Below, piece by piece: positions 30,449-38,599 of a stretch of DNA of 64,000 bases. The stretch is from Flavobacterium sp. N1994 (lineage in GTDB: Bacteria > Bacteroidota > Bacteroidia > Flavobacteriales > Flavobacteriaceae): positions 1,550,001 through 1,614,000 of the forward strand of contig NZ_CP109999.1 in NCBI RefSeq assembly GCF_025947145.1. Reading direction: 5' to 3'. The position numbers and the translations under genes are program-made. The notes below the pieces were generated by a model, which was not told the DNA's origin, ran no database searches, and worked only from the letters and a program-made list of their open reading frames with translations. Every line of letters starts with the position of its first letter. Positions within the stretch are counted from its first letter, which is position 1.

Positions 30449-31342
30449 TTATTTATTCCTAGGATGAGCATTGTTGTATACTTTTTGAAGTTCTGCTAAA
30501 CTGTTATGAGTATATACTTGTGTAGAAGCTAAACTAGAATGTCCTAATAATTCTTTAACTGAATTTATATCTGCCCCGTTATTTAGTAGGTGAGTTGCAA
30601 ATGTATGTCTTAATATATGCGGACTCTTTTTAACCTTCTCTGAGACATTACTAAAGTAATAATTTATTAGACGATAAACAAACGAATTATTCAATTTAAC
30701 GCCTTTTAACAGCAGAAAAAAATAGCCCGAATCCGTAATGCTTTGTAGCTGTGCTCTTTCGGATAAATAATCTCTAACTTGATTTTCTACAATAGGCAAA
30801 ATCGGAATTATTCTTTCTTTGTTTCTTTTACCTAAAACTTTTATGGTATGACTTGACAAATCAACATCTTGCAACTTTAGGTTGATTAGTTCTTCTCTTC
30901 TAATTCCTGTTGTATAAAACAAATCAACAATTAATTTATCTCGAATACCATCAAAATCATTACTGTACTTTATTTGATTTAAAACCAAATCGAGTTCTTT
31001 TTCAGAAAAGGGAATTTGAATTTTTTTTGGTGATTTTAAAGCTTTGTGTTTTAGCAAGGGACTAGAATCAATTTGCTTGGTTTTTAGTAAAAATTTATAA
31101 AATGATTTTAGGGAAGATATTTTTCTGTTAATGGATGAATTAGAAATCCCATCATCTGAAAGTGAGACAATCCAAGAACGGATTTGATTATAATTTACAG
31201 CAATCAAATTATCATCATCATAAGCATTGGACAAGAACGATTCGAAAAAACCTACATCATTAATATAAGCAGCAACAGTATGCAAAGAATAATTTTTCTC
31301 TAAGAGTAAATAATCTTTAAATCTATTTTTAAAATTTTCCAT
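30449..31342 (-). CDS. xerC: Tyrosine recombinase XerC
   Basis: The 297-residue protein has an N-terminal SAM-like core-binding domain (FKDYLLLEKNYSLHTVAAY) and a C-terminal catalytic domain. The catalytic set is complete: Arg in TTGIRREEL, Lys in LGKRNKER, His and Arg in HILRHTFATHLL, His in LLGHSSLASTQ and the nucleophile Tyr in VYTHN. Xer recombinases resolve chromosome dimers at dif. The rpsU-xerC-hpf order is common in Flavobacteria. The start codon is one base after the T-run of a terminator-like hairpin, so its expression probably depends on read-through. No mobile-element context is present. Confidence 0.95.
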   Translation of the reverse strand: MENFKNRFKDYLLLEKNYSLHTVAAYINDVGFFESFLSNAYDDDNLIAVNYNQIRSWIVSLSDDGISNSSINRKISSLKSFYKFLLKTKQIDSSPLLKHKALKSPKKIQIPFSEKELDLVLNQIKYSNDFDGIRDKLIVDLFYTTGIRREELINLKLQDVDLSSHTIKVLGKRNKERIIPILPIVENQVRDYLSERAQLQSITDSGYFFLLLKGVKLNNSFVYRLINYYFSNVSEKVKKSPHILRHTFATHLLNNGADINSVKELLGHSSLASTQVYTHNSLAELQKVYNNAHPRNK

Positions 31343-31343
31343 G

Positions 31344-31390
31344 AAAAAACCGTTAGCATCAAAGTTATGAAACTTTAAGTACTAACGGTT
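31344..31390 (-). terminator. rpsU terminator/attenuator abutting the xerC start codon
   Basis: AACCGTTAG / CTAACGGTT forms a nine-base outer stem with an inner AAAGTT / AACTTT stem, and six Ts follow on the minus strand. The T-run ends one base before the xerC ATG. Confidence 0.8.
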
Positions 31391-31414
31391 AGTATATTTT
31401 TAGAAAATTAACGA

Positions 31415-31609
31415 CTAACTTTCTAATCCGTCTCGCATGTTTTGAATGTAAGCCGCTTTTTGAACTTGGGCTCTTCTAACAACTGAAGGTTTAATGAAAG
31501 CCTGACGTGAACGTAACTGACGAACAGTTCCTGTTTTATCAAATTTTCTTTTATAGCGCTTTAATGCTCTATCGATATTTTCTCCGTCTTTAATTGGTAT
31601 AATTAACAT
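31415..31609 (-). CDS. rpsU: 30S ribosomal protein S21 (bS21)
   Basis: The 64-residue basic protein begins MLIIPIKDGENIDRALKRYK and is typical of Bacteroidetes bS21. Together with bS6 and bS18 it covers the 3' tail of 16S rRNA in Flavobacterium, which explains why this group makes little use of Shine-Dalgarno pairing. It has its own promoter, an unusual strong Shine-Dalgarno sequence and a terminator just after it, so it is probably expressed largely as a single-gene unit with read-through into xerC-hpf. Confidence 0.97.
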   Translation of the reverse strand: MLIIPIKDGENIDRALKRYKRKFDKTGTVRQLRSRQAFIKPSVVRRAQVQKAAYIQNMRDGLES

Positions 31610-31619
31610 AATATAGACA

Positions 31620-31628
31620 CCTCCTCTC
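31620..31628 (-). promoter_or_regulatory. Strong Shine-Dalgarno sequence of rpsU
   Basis: The minus strand reads GAGAGGAGG ten bases before the ATG. It is the only clear, extended Shine-Dalgarno match I saw at a start in this window. In F. johnsoniae bS21 is known to sequester the anti-Shine-Dalgarno tail, and an rpsU Shine-Dalgarno sequence has been interpreted as autoregulation by ribosomes lacking bS21. Confidence 0.88.
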
Positions 31629-31638
31629 GTTAAGGGTG

Positions 31639-31670
31639 CAAAGGTAACAGAAAAAAGAAGAAAGAAACAA
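31639..31670 (-). promoter_or_regulatory. Promoter of rpsU
   Basis: TTG (31,670-31,668), 21 bp, then TACCTTTG (31,646-31,639) on the minus strand matches the Bacteroidetes promoter. Predicted start is about 31,633, giving a leader of about 25 nt that includes the Shine-Dalgarno sequence. Confidence 0.7.
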
Positions 31671-31696
31671 GAAGAAAGAGAAAAAATTTAATTTAT

Positions 31697-31764
31697 TGTT
31701 GGGCGTTCCACTTTGGGTCGTGCTTTCCGCAGTACAAGGTACTCCCTCCAATCGCTAACGCAAA
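31697..31764. repeat. Copy of an interspersed Bacteroidetes palindromic repeat
   Basis: The stretch starts TTGGGCGTTCC and ends CGCTAACGC, with terminal GCGTT / AACGC complementarity, an internal AGTAC-AAG-GTACT hairpin and the segment GGGTCGTGCTTTCCGC. It is more G+C-rich than its surroundings. I recognise this general pattern (GGGCGTT...GGTCG.GCTTTCCGC...AACGC) as a recurring intergenic repeat of Flavobacterium-type genomes. Only one copy lies in this window. It sits between rpsU and the downstream end of the acyl-CoA dehydrogenase gene. Confidence 0.65.
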
Positions 31765-31828
31765 CAAAATAGACCAAGTCACATTTTCTGCAAGTTAATC
31801 TATTCTTTATTCCTTTATTATCGCAATG

Positions 31829-32998
31829 CTACTTTACTGCTGGCTGATAGTTTTGCTTGTCAATTATCATTTTAGATAAAATCTCTCTAAGAATTTCTGA
31901 AGTTCCACCACCTATAGGCCCTAATCTACTATCTCTAAATAAACGAGCTAATGGATATTCTTCCATATAACCATAACCTCCTAACATTTGCAAGCAGCTA
32001 TAAATAGCTTCATCTGCCACTTTAGTAGATTTTAACTTAGCCATAGTAGCTTCTTTTACTACATATTCTCCTTTATCTAATCTAGCTACAGCCGCATAAT
32101 TAAATATTTTGCAATGCTCCACTTCTGTAGCATGATCCACCATAGTATGTCTTAGTGCTTGAAACTTGTTTATCGTTTTTCCAAATGCTTCTCGATGCGA
32201 CATATACTCTATTGTATAATCGATGGCATATTCAGCACGTGCGTGTGCGTTGATAGCCATTATCAAACGCTCTAATGCAAAATGTTGCATAATATAAGGG
32301 AATCCTTTTCCTTCTTCGCCCATTAAATTTTCCTCTGGAACTTCAACATTATCAAAAGAAATTTCAGCTGTATCAGAAGCTCTCCATCCTAATTTATCTA
32401 ATTTGGTTGCATTGATTCCTTTTTGATTGGCATAAATCAAAAAAATACTAATTCCCTTATTCCCAAGTTCTGGATTTGTTTTAGCAGCTACTACATAATA
32501 ATCGGCATAAACACCATTCGTAATGAATGTTTTTGAACCATTAATAATATATTTATTTCCATTTTTTACAGCAGTTGTTCGCATGCCCGCTACATCACTC
32601 CCACCAAAAGGTTCTGTAATACACATAGCGCCTATTTTATCTCCAGCAATACTTGCTGCTAAATACTCTTGTTTTATTCTTTCATCGCCTTCGGCATTTA
32701 AATGCGTCATAGCCAAATAAGCGTGTGCCCACATAGCAGCGGCAAAACCAGAAGATTTTATTTTTTGGAGTTCTTCCAAAAATATCACTGTATAAAACAA
32801 ATCTAGATTTAATCCACCGTAAGCCTCAGGATAAGCAATCCCAAAGAAACCCATTTCGCCAAATTTCTTCCAAATAAAGCGTTCTATTGTACCTGTCTTT
32901 TCCCATTTCTCAATATGTGGCACTACTTCAATTCGCAAAAAATCTTTAAAACTTTCTCTAAATAGTTCGTGTTCTTCGGTGAAGTAAAATGAATTCAT
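31829..32998 (-). CDS. Acyl-CoA dehydrogenase family protein
   Basis: The 389-residue flavoprotein has the full family fold, with ITEPFGGSDVAGM for the substrate/FAD region, the INGSKTFITNG segment and the C-terminal GGYGYMEEYPLARLFRD. It would oxidise an acyl-CoA to the enoyl-CoA using FAD. In the C-terminal motif the usual catalytic Glu position is Gly (IGGGTSEI). A Glu is instead present in LERL at about residue 245, the site used in isovaleryl-CoA and long-chain dehydrogenases, so the enzyme is likely active and of that group. It starts 28 bp after the helix-hairpin-helix gene, apparently in one transcript with it, but no functional link is evident. The exact substrate is unknown. Confidence 0.92.
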   Translation of the reverse strand: MNSFYFTEEHELFRESFKDFLRIEVVPHIEKWEKTGTIERFIWKKFGEMGFFGIAYPEAYGGLNLDLFYTVIFLEELQKIKSSGFAAAMWAHAYLAMTHLNAEGDERIKQEYLAASIAGDKIGAMCITEPFGGSDVAGMRTTAVKNGNKYIINGSKTFITNGVYADYYVVAAKTNPELGNKGISIFLIYANQKGINATKLDKLGWRASDTAEISFDNVEVPEENLMGEEGKGFPYIMQHFALERLIMAINAHARAEYAIDYTIEYMSHREAFGKTINKFQALRHTMVDHATEVEHCKIFNYAAVARLDKGEYVVKEATMAKLKSTKVADEAIYSCLQMLGGYGYMEEYPLARLFRDSRLGPIGGGTSEILREILSKMIIDKQNYQPAVK

Positions 32999-33026
32999 AT
33001 AACTAAGCGATTTTTTATCTTATTTT

Positions 33027-33920
33027 TTAGAATTCCAAATATAAGGCAATTATTTTTATCTTTTCAACAGGGAATCCTTTAATTTTTGACAAATCCTCAA
33101 TTTTTATATCGCCGTTCATCGTTCTGTAAACCACAATATCTTTTGCTAATGGGTATCTAAAAAAAGGAAAGTTGGCTAACTCTTTGACCGAAGCATTATT
33201 AATATTTATTTTATTGAGAGTAACTGATGATTGAATGGCAAAAGAAGCTTTCAGTTTTTGAATGACTTCAGGTGATAATCCCCAAATGTCATCCATTTGT
33301 TCCATCGAAACAAAAGACCCTAATCTAAGTTTTTGTTCTAAAATCCGGTCTGATATTTTATCACCTATCCCATAAACTTTCATCAAATCTTCCTTAGTGG
33401 CTTTATTAATATCAAGAACGGCAATCTTTATAGGCTTTACAAATGTATTTTTTTCAAAAGCTGATTGTGTATTTTTTTTATTGGTTACCCAAACTGGAAA
33501 TTTAAAATAAGGAGAAATTGCTTTTAATAAAGAATCCGACACTTTAGTAACCGCTTGAAACTCTGACACCGAATTCACATATTTATTTTGCTTTCTATAA
33601 GCTAGCAATCTATCGATTTCTGCCACAGACATACCAAGCTGGTATCCTTTAAAATCAGTAATGAAATTGGGATTGAATGGATAAATAGTTCTTTTAAAGT
33701 TATTACTTTGAGATTTAACACTATCAATATCTTTTTGAAATGCCAACCAATGCTGATCAGAATGATTATTCTGTTTGTTTCCAAAATCATAAAAAAAGGA
33801 AAACCCTTGGAGCGAAATTATCAATCCAAAAAGCAACATAATTCCGATTCGTTGACTTTTCGAATATTTTAAAACAGATTTTATGACTGAATTAGAAATT
33901 TCCAAATTTTTACAAATCAA
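33027..33920 (-). CDS. Helix-hairpin-helix (ComEA-like) membrane-anchored protein
   Basis: The 297-residue protein has a short basic N-terminus containing KSQRIGI, one membrane span at about 27-45 and three helix-hairpin-helix units: about 70-115, 170-230 (INKATKEDLMKVYGIGDKI) and 237-297 (INNASVKELANFPFF). Such proteins bind DNA non-specifically; a DNA-uptake role as in ComEA is possible but not shown. There is no ATG before residue 28, which lies in the membrane span. The start is therefore probably the TTG at 33920, overlapping the end of the PspC-like gene by 11 bp; a second TTG lies five codons later. Confidence 0.82.
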   Translation of the reverse strand: MICKNLEISNSVIKSVLKYSKSQRIGIMLLFGLIISLQGFSFFYDFGNKQNNHSDQHWLAFQKDIDSVKSQSNNFKRTIYPFNPNFITDFKGYQLGMSVAEIDRLLAYRKQNKYVNSVSEFQAVTKVSDSLLKAISPYFKFPVWVTNKKNTQSAFEKNTFVKPIKIAVLDINKATKEDLMKVYGIGDKISDRILEQKLRLGSFVSMEQMDDIWGLSPEVIQKLKASFAIQSSVTLNKININNASVKELANFPFFRYPLAKDIVVYRTMNGDIKIEDLSKIKGFPVEKIKIIALYLEF

Positions 33921-34137
33921 AAACAGAGGTTCGTTTTCCTCGGATTAAATCTTTTAATCGAATCCAAAAAGCTAAAGTCAAGTAAACTCCAAACCATAAA
34001 CCCGCCGTTACAAAAGTGATATAAATAAAAAACAGGCGAACATTAGAAGCACGCATTCCAAGCTTATCTGCTAAGCGGGAAGAAACGTGGAAACCATGTT
34101 TTTCAAAAAAATATTTCAGTTGGATAACGGGTGACAT
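33910..34137 (-). CDS. Small PspC-domain membrane protein
   Basis: The 75-residue protein consists of one PspC domain: a basic N-terminal segment with ADKLGMRASNVRLFFIY followed by a hydrophobic span (ITFVTAGLWFGVYLTLAFWI) and a basic tail. PspC domains sense or respond to membrane stress in other bacteria. It lies 23 bp after the DUF2851 gene and overlaps the helix-hairpin-helix gene, consistent with an operon. Confidence 0.87.
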   Translation of the reverse strand: MSPVIQLKYFFEKHGFHVSSRLADKLGMRASNVRLFFIYITFVTAGLWFGVYLTLAFWIRLKDLIRGKRTSVFDL

Positions 34138-34160
34138 TTTATTTGATTTAAAGTATAAAA

Positions 34161-35444
34161 TTAAGGCTTTAAAAGTTCAATTCCTATAGCACACTGCAAA
34201 CATTTACTATGAGAACAATATTCATTTTTTAATTGCAACAATGACTGAGTTTCAAAAGCATTCCTTGTTGTAATTCCGTAACTAGAAAATTTTTCAATAC
34301 TAGCATTTTGCTCTGGTTTTATAGATTGCATCATTTCCAAAATAGTTTCTGAAATTTCTTTGCCTTGACTTTTAGCATAAGCAAATTGAAAAGGAATTAT
34401 AGTATTAATAAGTAATAAATCAATAAATGATTTTGAAAAAGGCTTTTTCTTTTTGGGACTCTCTTTATCAAATTGATAATGAGTTTCCCAATACTTAGAA
34501 ACAGAAACGTCAAATAACTTATACATTTCTTCAAGTTTTTTTACAGCTATTATTTTCGAAAACAAATTTTGATGACTGTGATATAGCATCGCTAATTGCG
34601 CTAAGCGGATGGTTGGGAAATTATCTGGTCGGTGTTTGAAAAATTGAAGTGGTTCTATAATTGTCTTTTTGAGTTGATGCTTTTGAGAAATATAATCAAA
34701 TCTTTTCTTTAAATCTTTGGCATACCTATCTTCGTGATAATCCAACAACAAATCTGTTATACCATAAAACAAAGCTTCTAAATTTTCTACATCAAAACAT
34801 TCTTTTCTTATGACACCAAAAGGAATAGCTTTTGCCATTTTTAAAAACGAGTCTCCATTAGTGTTCAATCCAAAATTTTTAGCCAACATACAAAACAAAA
34901 CAGCTTCCCAATGATTCTCATTTGAGGATAAAAGCTGTTCTATCGAAATTGATTTTCTTTCTAATCTTTCAAAGTACAATCGCTCTTTCCAATTTTGCCA
35001 AACAAAATCATCTATAGTTGCGATTTGGTTTTCACAATAAATCCAAGACTTGGGAGAAATCAGGGAAAGATAGTGAGTCAAAACCTCTTTAGAAATAAAG
35101 TTCTTAAGTTCCAAAACAGGAATTTCCGTATTGTCTCTTCTAAAAACAGGCGTGTTGTGTTCCCAAACCACATGAAGAATTACATTGTCATAATGGGAAT
35201 CTTTTTCATGATGATGCAAATACCAATCTGAAGATTTTATGTGAATTTCAACATTACCTGCCCATTTTTGCTTTCCAATGGTGATTTGGGCATTAAAAAA
35301 ATCAGGACCAGCTTGTTGCAAATAACGACCAACACTTGCTATAGTCAACAAATCTCCAGACGCAGTTGTTAGGTTTGAAAAGTCAAACTTCTTATATTGC
35401 CATACGTAATGAAGAAAATCTTCTTTCACATTCCTAATTTTCAT
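34161..35444 (-). CDS. DUF2851 family protein
   Basis: The 427-residue protein matches the Bacteroidetes DUF2851 family: N-terminal EDFLHYVWQYKKFD, then QAGPDFFNAQITIG..KWAGNVEIHIKSSDW, and HYDNVILHVVWEHN, and a C-terminal cluster CSHSKCLQCAIG with three cysteines that may bind metal. The D...E.EIHIKSSDW pattern recalls nuclease-like active sites, but the function is unknown. No signal peptide. It is the first gene of a four-gene minus-strand run and is divergent from the PNGase gene with only 40 bp between the start codons. Confidence 0.85.
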   Translation of the reverse strand: MKIRNVKEDFLHYVWQYKKFDFSNLTTASGDLLTIASVGRYLQQAGPDFFNAQITIGKQKWAGNVEIHIKSSDWYLHHHEKDSHYDNVILHVVWEHNTPVFRRDNTEIPVLELKNFISKEVLTHYLSLISPKSWIYCENQIATIDDFVWQNWKERLYFERLERKSISIEQLLSSNENHWEAVLFCMLAKNFGLNTNGDSFLKMAKAIPFGVIRKECFDVENLEALFYGITDLLLDYHEDRYAKDLKKRFDYISQKHQLKKTIIEPLQFFKHRPDNFPTIRLAQLAMLYHSHQNLFSKIIAVKKLEEMYKLFDVSVSKYWETHYQFDKESPKKKKPFSKSFIDLLLINTIIPFQFAYAKSQGKEISETILEMMQSIKPEQNASIEKFSSYGITTRNAFETQSLLQLKNEYCSHSKCLQCAIGIELLKP

Positions 35445-35484
35445 CTAAAGTAAGAAAATTACTTTTATATTCAAATTTTTTGTA

Positions 35485-37134
35485 ATGAAAAAGTTACTTA
35501 TTTCTATTTTACTGTTTGTTTTTGGAAGTTCTTTTTCCCAAAACTATAAAATCACTTATCTAAAAAGCTCCAACGGAACTTTGATTGATGGACAAGATCC
35601 GATTTGGGTTTTTATCAATGCCAATGAAACGCAAATAACCTCACAAAGCATCTCGAATGGTAAAGCAATTTATCCTTTTGAACAAACTATCGTTGATAGA
35701 AGATCCAATTCATTTAGTCAAATTGCGGTTTTGAATTCATCATCAACTATCTGTTCGAAAGACAGTCTTTCACTCGCGAAACAAAGTTTTGAATATTTAA
35801 ATGACACTAAAAAAATATTAGGGTACAATTGCAAAAAAGCCAAAACGATTGTCAATTCAAACACTGTCGAACTTTGGTACACAAATGACATCAACATAAA
35901 AGGAGCCCCTACACCACTTGGTCAAAATTTAGGATTAGTATTAGAACTAAATCGCAACGGTAACTTTGTTATAGCTGCCACTAAAGTAGAAAAGATAAAA
36001 TCATTACCTGTTATCCAAAAAGCGAAACAAACCATTGACTTACTGACTTATAAAGATTTACTCTGGAAAAGTCGATTCACGACAATTCCCGTTTTCAAAA
36101 ACCAAATCATAAACTTTTCTGATGCCTCAAAATCCAACGACAGTATCCTTCGCTTTGCCAATGGAACCATAGCCGTGAGAAAAATCAAAATTCCTGAAAT
36201 CAAATTAGGCAGTCAGATTTTTGTAGATGTTTCGGAACAATCCAATGGTGATGCCTATGATAGAACCGGGTCTTTTTTTATGATTCCAACTGATAAAGCC
36301 ACTTCATTTTTAGATGGTTTAAAAAACGGAGTGAAAACATTGCCTATTTATAACAACGGAAATGGCAAAGATTATCAAGGAATTGTTGCAACAGAAAACT
36401 ATAATCCCATTGTTGAATTGATGCGGTTTTATACACCCTTCGGAGTGAAGCAATACAATACATTACAACTGAAAGATAAAACTTGGGCAGAAAATGTTTT
36501 GTATCGTCAGGATGTTTCCGATTTGAGAACAGAATTAAGTAATCAAGAAGTTTGGATCGGCATTTTCATTGGCAATTATGATAAAGGAGGTCACAAAATT
36601 TCAGCCAATATTACTATTCATCTTGAGGAGGAAACTAAAGTAATAGCAACGCATATTGTCCCCCTTTTCTGCACTAACAACATTATGGAAATGGCAGGTC
36701 AAGAATATGGAACCATGTTCAATAATGATAAAGGTTTGGCAGTGACTTTCAATTTAGAGAAACCTATGAAAAACTGTAAACTTCGTTATATAACTACCGG
36801 CCATGGTGGTTGGGAGAATGGTGATGAGTTTGTACCAAAGAAAAACACTATTTATTTAGATGGGAAAGAAACATTTAGCTTTACGCCTTGGCGACAAGAT
36901 TGTGGTTCTTACCGTTTATACAATCCCGCCTCTGGAAATTTTCCTAACGGATTGTCTTCTTCTGATTACAGTAGAGCCAATTGGTGTCCAGGAACCGTAA
37001 CCAATCCTGTCTTTATTGATTTAGGTAATCTCGAAGCTGGGAATCATTCCCTACAAATTAAGATTCCACAAGGTTTACCTGAGGGAACTAGTTTTAGTTC
37101 TTGGAATGTTTCAGGAATATTGATTGGTGAATAG
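35485..37134 (+). CDS. Secreted PNGase F-like peptide-N-glycosidase with N-terminal extension
   Basis: The 549-residue protein has a signal peptide (1-18, ending SFSQ), an N-terminal beta domain of about 190 residues resembling GLPGLI-type or PNGase F-II bowl domains, and then the two-domain PNGase F fold. PNGase F removes N-glycans from glycoproteins by cleaving the Asn-glycan amide. Asp259 in DAYDRTGSFF corresponds to catalytic Asp60 of PNGase F, and Glu448 in ENGDEF to Glu206; RANWCPGTVTNP matches the C-terminal RAGWCPG region. The second Glu (Glu118 of PNGase F) is not evident at the matching place (IGNYDKGG), so activity needs testing. No T9SS tail is visible. Confidence 0.85.
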   Translation: MKKLLISILLFVFGSSFSQNYKITYLKSSNGTLIDGQDPIWVFINANETQITSQSISNGKAIYPFEQTIVDRRSNSFSQIAVLNSSSTICSKDSLSLAKQSFEYLNDTKKILGYNCKKAKTIVNSNTVELWYTNDINIKGAPTPLGQNLGLVLELNRNGNFVIAATKVEKIKSLPVIQKAKQTIDLLTYKDLLWKSRFTTIPVFKNQIINFSDASKSNDSILRFANGTIAVRKIKIPEIKLGSQIFVDVSEQSNGDAYDRTGSFFMIPTDKATSFLDGLKNGVKTLPIYNNGNGKDYQGIVATENYNPIVELMRFYTPFGVKQYNTLQLKDKTWAENVLYRQDVSDLRTELSNQEVWIGIFIGNYDKGGHKISANITIHLEEETKVIATHIVPLFCTNNIMEMAGQEYGTMFNNDKGLAVTFNLEKPMKNCKLRYITTGHGGWENGDEFVPKKNTIYLDGKETFSFTPWRQDCGSYRLYNPASGNFPNGLSSSDYSRANWCPGTVTNPVFIDLGNLEAGNHSLQIKIPQGLPEGTSFSSWNVSGILIGE

Positions 37135-37144
37135 AGAAAAGAAA

Positions 37145-37191
37145 CAAGAGTCAAGAAAAAAGACTTTTCTAATCTTACTTCTTGACTCTTG
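37145..37191. terminator. Shared terminator between PNGase and CBS-domain genes
   Basis: CAAGAGTCAAGA / TCTTGACTCTTG forms a 12-base stem with a 23-base loop, with A/T-runs on both sides, in the 76 bp between two converging genes. The long loop makes it less certain than the others. Confidence 0.55.
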
Positions 37192-37210
37192 CATCTTGAT
37201 TTTAAAAAAA

Positions 37211-38572
37211 TTACTTTATCGAACTGATAATATCGTGTTTCGTAATGATATGGTGTTTTCCGTTTCCTAAATCAACTAAAACCGCTTGATTATCTTTATT
37301 GATTAGTTTGGAGATTTCCTCAATAGGTGCATTGGCGCTTACTATCGGATAAGGTTTCCCCATGATTTCTCTAATAGGTTTATCCGCTATGTTTCGGTCT
37401 TCTACGTAACTTCTGAACAAATCCGTTTCATCTAAACTACCCACAAAACCTGTGGTATCTATTACTGGTATCTGAGAAATATTATATTTTTTTAGACGCT
37501 CAATCGCATGAGAAACTAATTCTTCAGTGCGAACCACAACCAGTGGTTTGTCTTTGTGATCTTTGATAACATCTTCTGCTTTTGTTATTTCTTCATCTAA
37601 GAATCCTCTTTCGCGCATCCAATCATCATTAAACATTTTGCCCACATAACGGCTTCCTGAATCGTGAAATAAAACCACTACCACATCATCTTTGGTGAAA
37701 TGTTCTTTTAACTGGTGCAATCCTTTCACACAAGAACCAGCAGAATTCCCCACAAATATTCCTTCTTCTAAAGCAATTTTTCGAGTATAAACGGCAGCAT
37801 CTTTATCGGTTACTTTGGTAAAACCATCTATTAAAGAAAAGTCTACATTTTTTGGAAGAATGTCTTCTCCTATTCCTTCAGTGATATAAGAATAGATTTC
37901 ATTTTCGTCAAAAATTCCAGTTTCGTGGTATTTTTTAAATACTGAGCCGTAAGTGTCTATTCCCCAAATTTTAATGTTTGGATTTTTCTCTTTCAAATAT
38001 TTTCCGATTCCTGAAATGGTCCCTCCTGTTCCTACTCCAACCACAAAATGTGTCACTTTTCCGTCTGTTTGTTCCCAAATTTCTGGACCGGTTTGTTCGT
38101 AATGTGCAATAGCATTGGATGGATTATCGTATTGATTTACATACCAAGAATTTGGAATTTCAGTTCCTAATCTTTTGGATACAGAATAATACGAACGTGG
38201 GTCGGTTGGCTCTACATCCGTAGGACAAACGATAACTTTAGCACCTACAGCACGAAGAATATCCATTTTCTCTTTGGATTGTTTGTCGGTGATTACAAAA
38301 ATACATTTGTATCCTTTTACAATAGCAGCAAGAGCTAATCCCATTCCGGTATTTCCTGAAGTTCCTTCGATGATGGTTCCGCCTGGTTTTAATCTTCCAT
38401 CGGCTTCGGCATCTTCTACCATTTTGAGTGCCATTCTATCTTTTGTGGAATTGCCTGGATTAAAGGTTTCTACTTTGGCCAAAACCAAGGCGTCGATTCC
38501 TTCTACTACTTTGTTTAGTTTTACTAAAGGAGTGTTACCAATAGTTCCTAGTATGTTTTCTGCGTATTTCAT
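37211..38572 (-). CDS. PLP-dependent cystathionine beta-synthase / cysteine synthase with CBS domains
   Basis: The 453-residue protein has an N-terminal cysteine-synthase-type fold with PLP lysine Lys44 in NPGNSTKDRMAL, the substrate loop EGTSGNTGMGLA and the phosphate-binding GVGTGGTISGIG. The C-terminus (about 340-453) has a pair of CBS domains (IPVIDTTGFVGSLDETDLF and the final ITKHDIISSIK). It would make cystathionine or cysteine from serine or O-acetylserine plus a thiol; CBS domains often bind adenosyl ligands as regulators. Whether it is CBS or O-acetylserine lyase cannot be settled by reading. A good promoter precedes it. Confidence 0.92.
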   Translation of the reverse strand: MKYAENILGTIGNTPLVKLNKVVEGIDALVLAKVETFNPGNSTKDRMALKMVEDAEADGRLKPGGTIIEGTSGNTGMGLALAAIVKGYKCIFVITDKQSKEKMDILRAVGAKVIVCPTDVEPTDPRSYYSVSKRLGTEIPNSWYVNQYDNPSNAIAHYEQTGPEIWEQTDGKVTHFVVGVGTGGTISGIGKYLKEKNPNIKIWGIDTYGSVFKKYHETGIFDENEIYSYITEGIGEDILPKNVDFSLIDGFTKVTDKDAAVYTRKIALEEGIFVGNSAGSCVKGLHQLKEHFTKDDVVVVLFHDSGSRYVGKMFNDDWMRERGFLDEEITKAEDVIKDHKDKPLVVVRTEELVSHAIERLKKYNISQIPVIDTTGFVGSLDETDLFRSYVEDRNIADKPIREIMGKPYPIVSANAPIEEISKLINKDNQAVLVDLGNGKHHIITKHDIISSIK

Positions 38573-38599
38573 TCTTCTTGTTTATTGTTTTTTGATCTT

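Noticed and set aside
30414..30449. Longer N-terminus of hpf from the ATG at 30449
   Set aside because: It adds 12 residues not found in the family; the ATG at 30413 gives the normal HPF start. Coupling to xerC remains possible.
30449..31342. Tyrosine recombinase as evidence for an integrated element
   Set aside because: Its sequence and the rpsU-xerC-hpf context are those of the housekeeping XerC; no attachment sites or phage genes are present.
31829..32998. Acyl-CoA dehydrogenase apparently lacking its catalytic Glu
   Set aside because: The residue is absent at the C-terminal site, but a Glu is present in LERL, the alternative site used by isovaleryl-CoA and long-chain members, so inactivity is not indicated.
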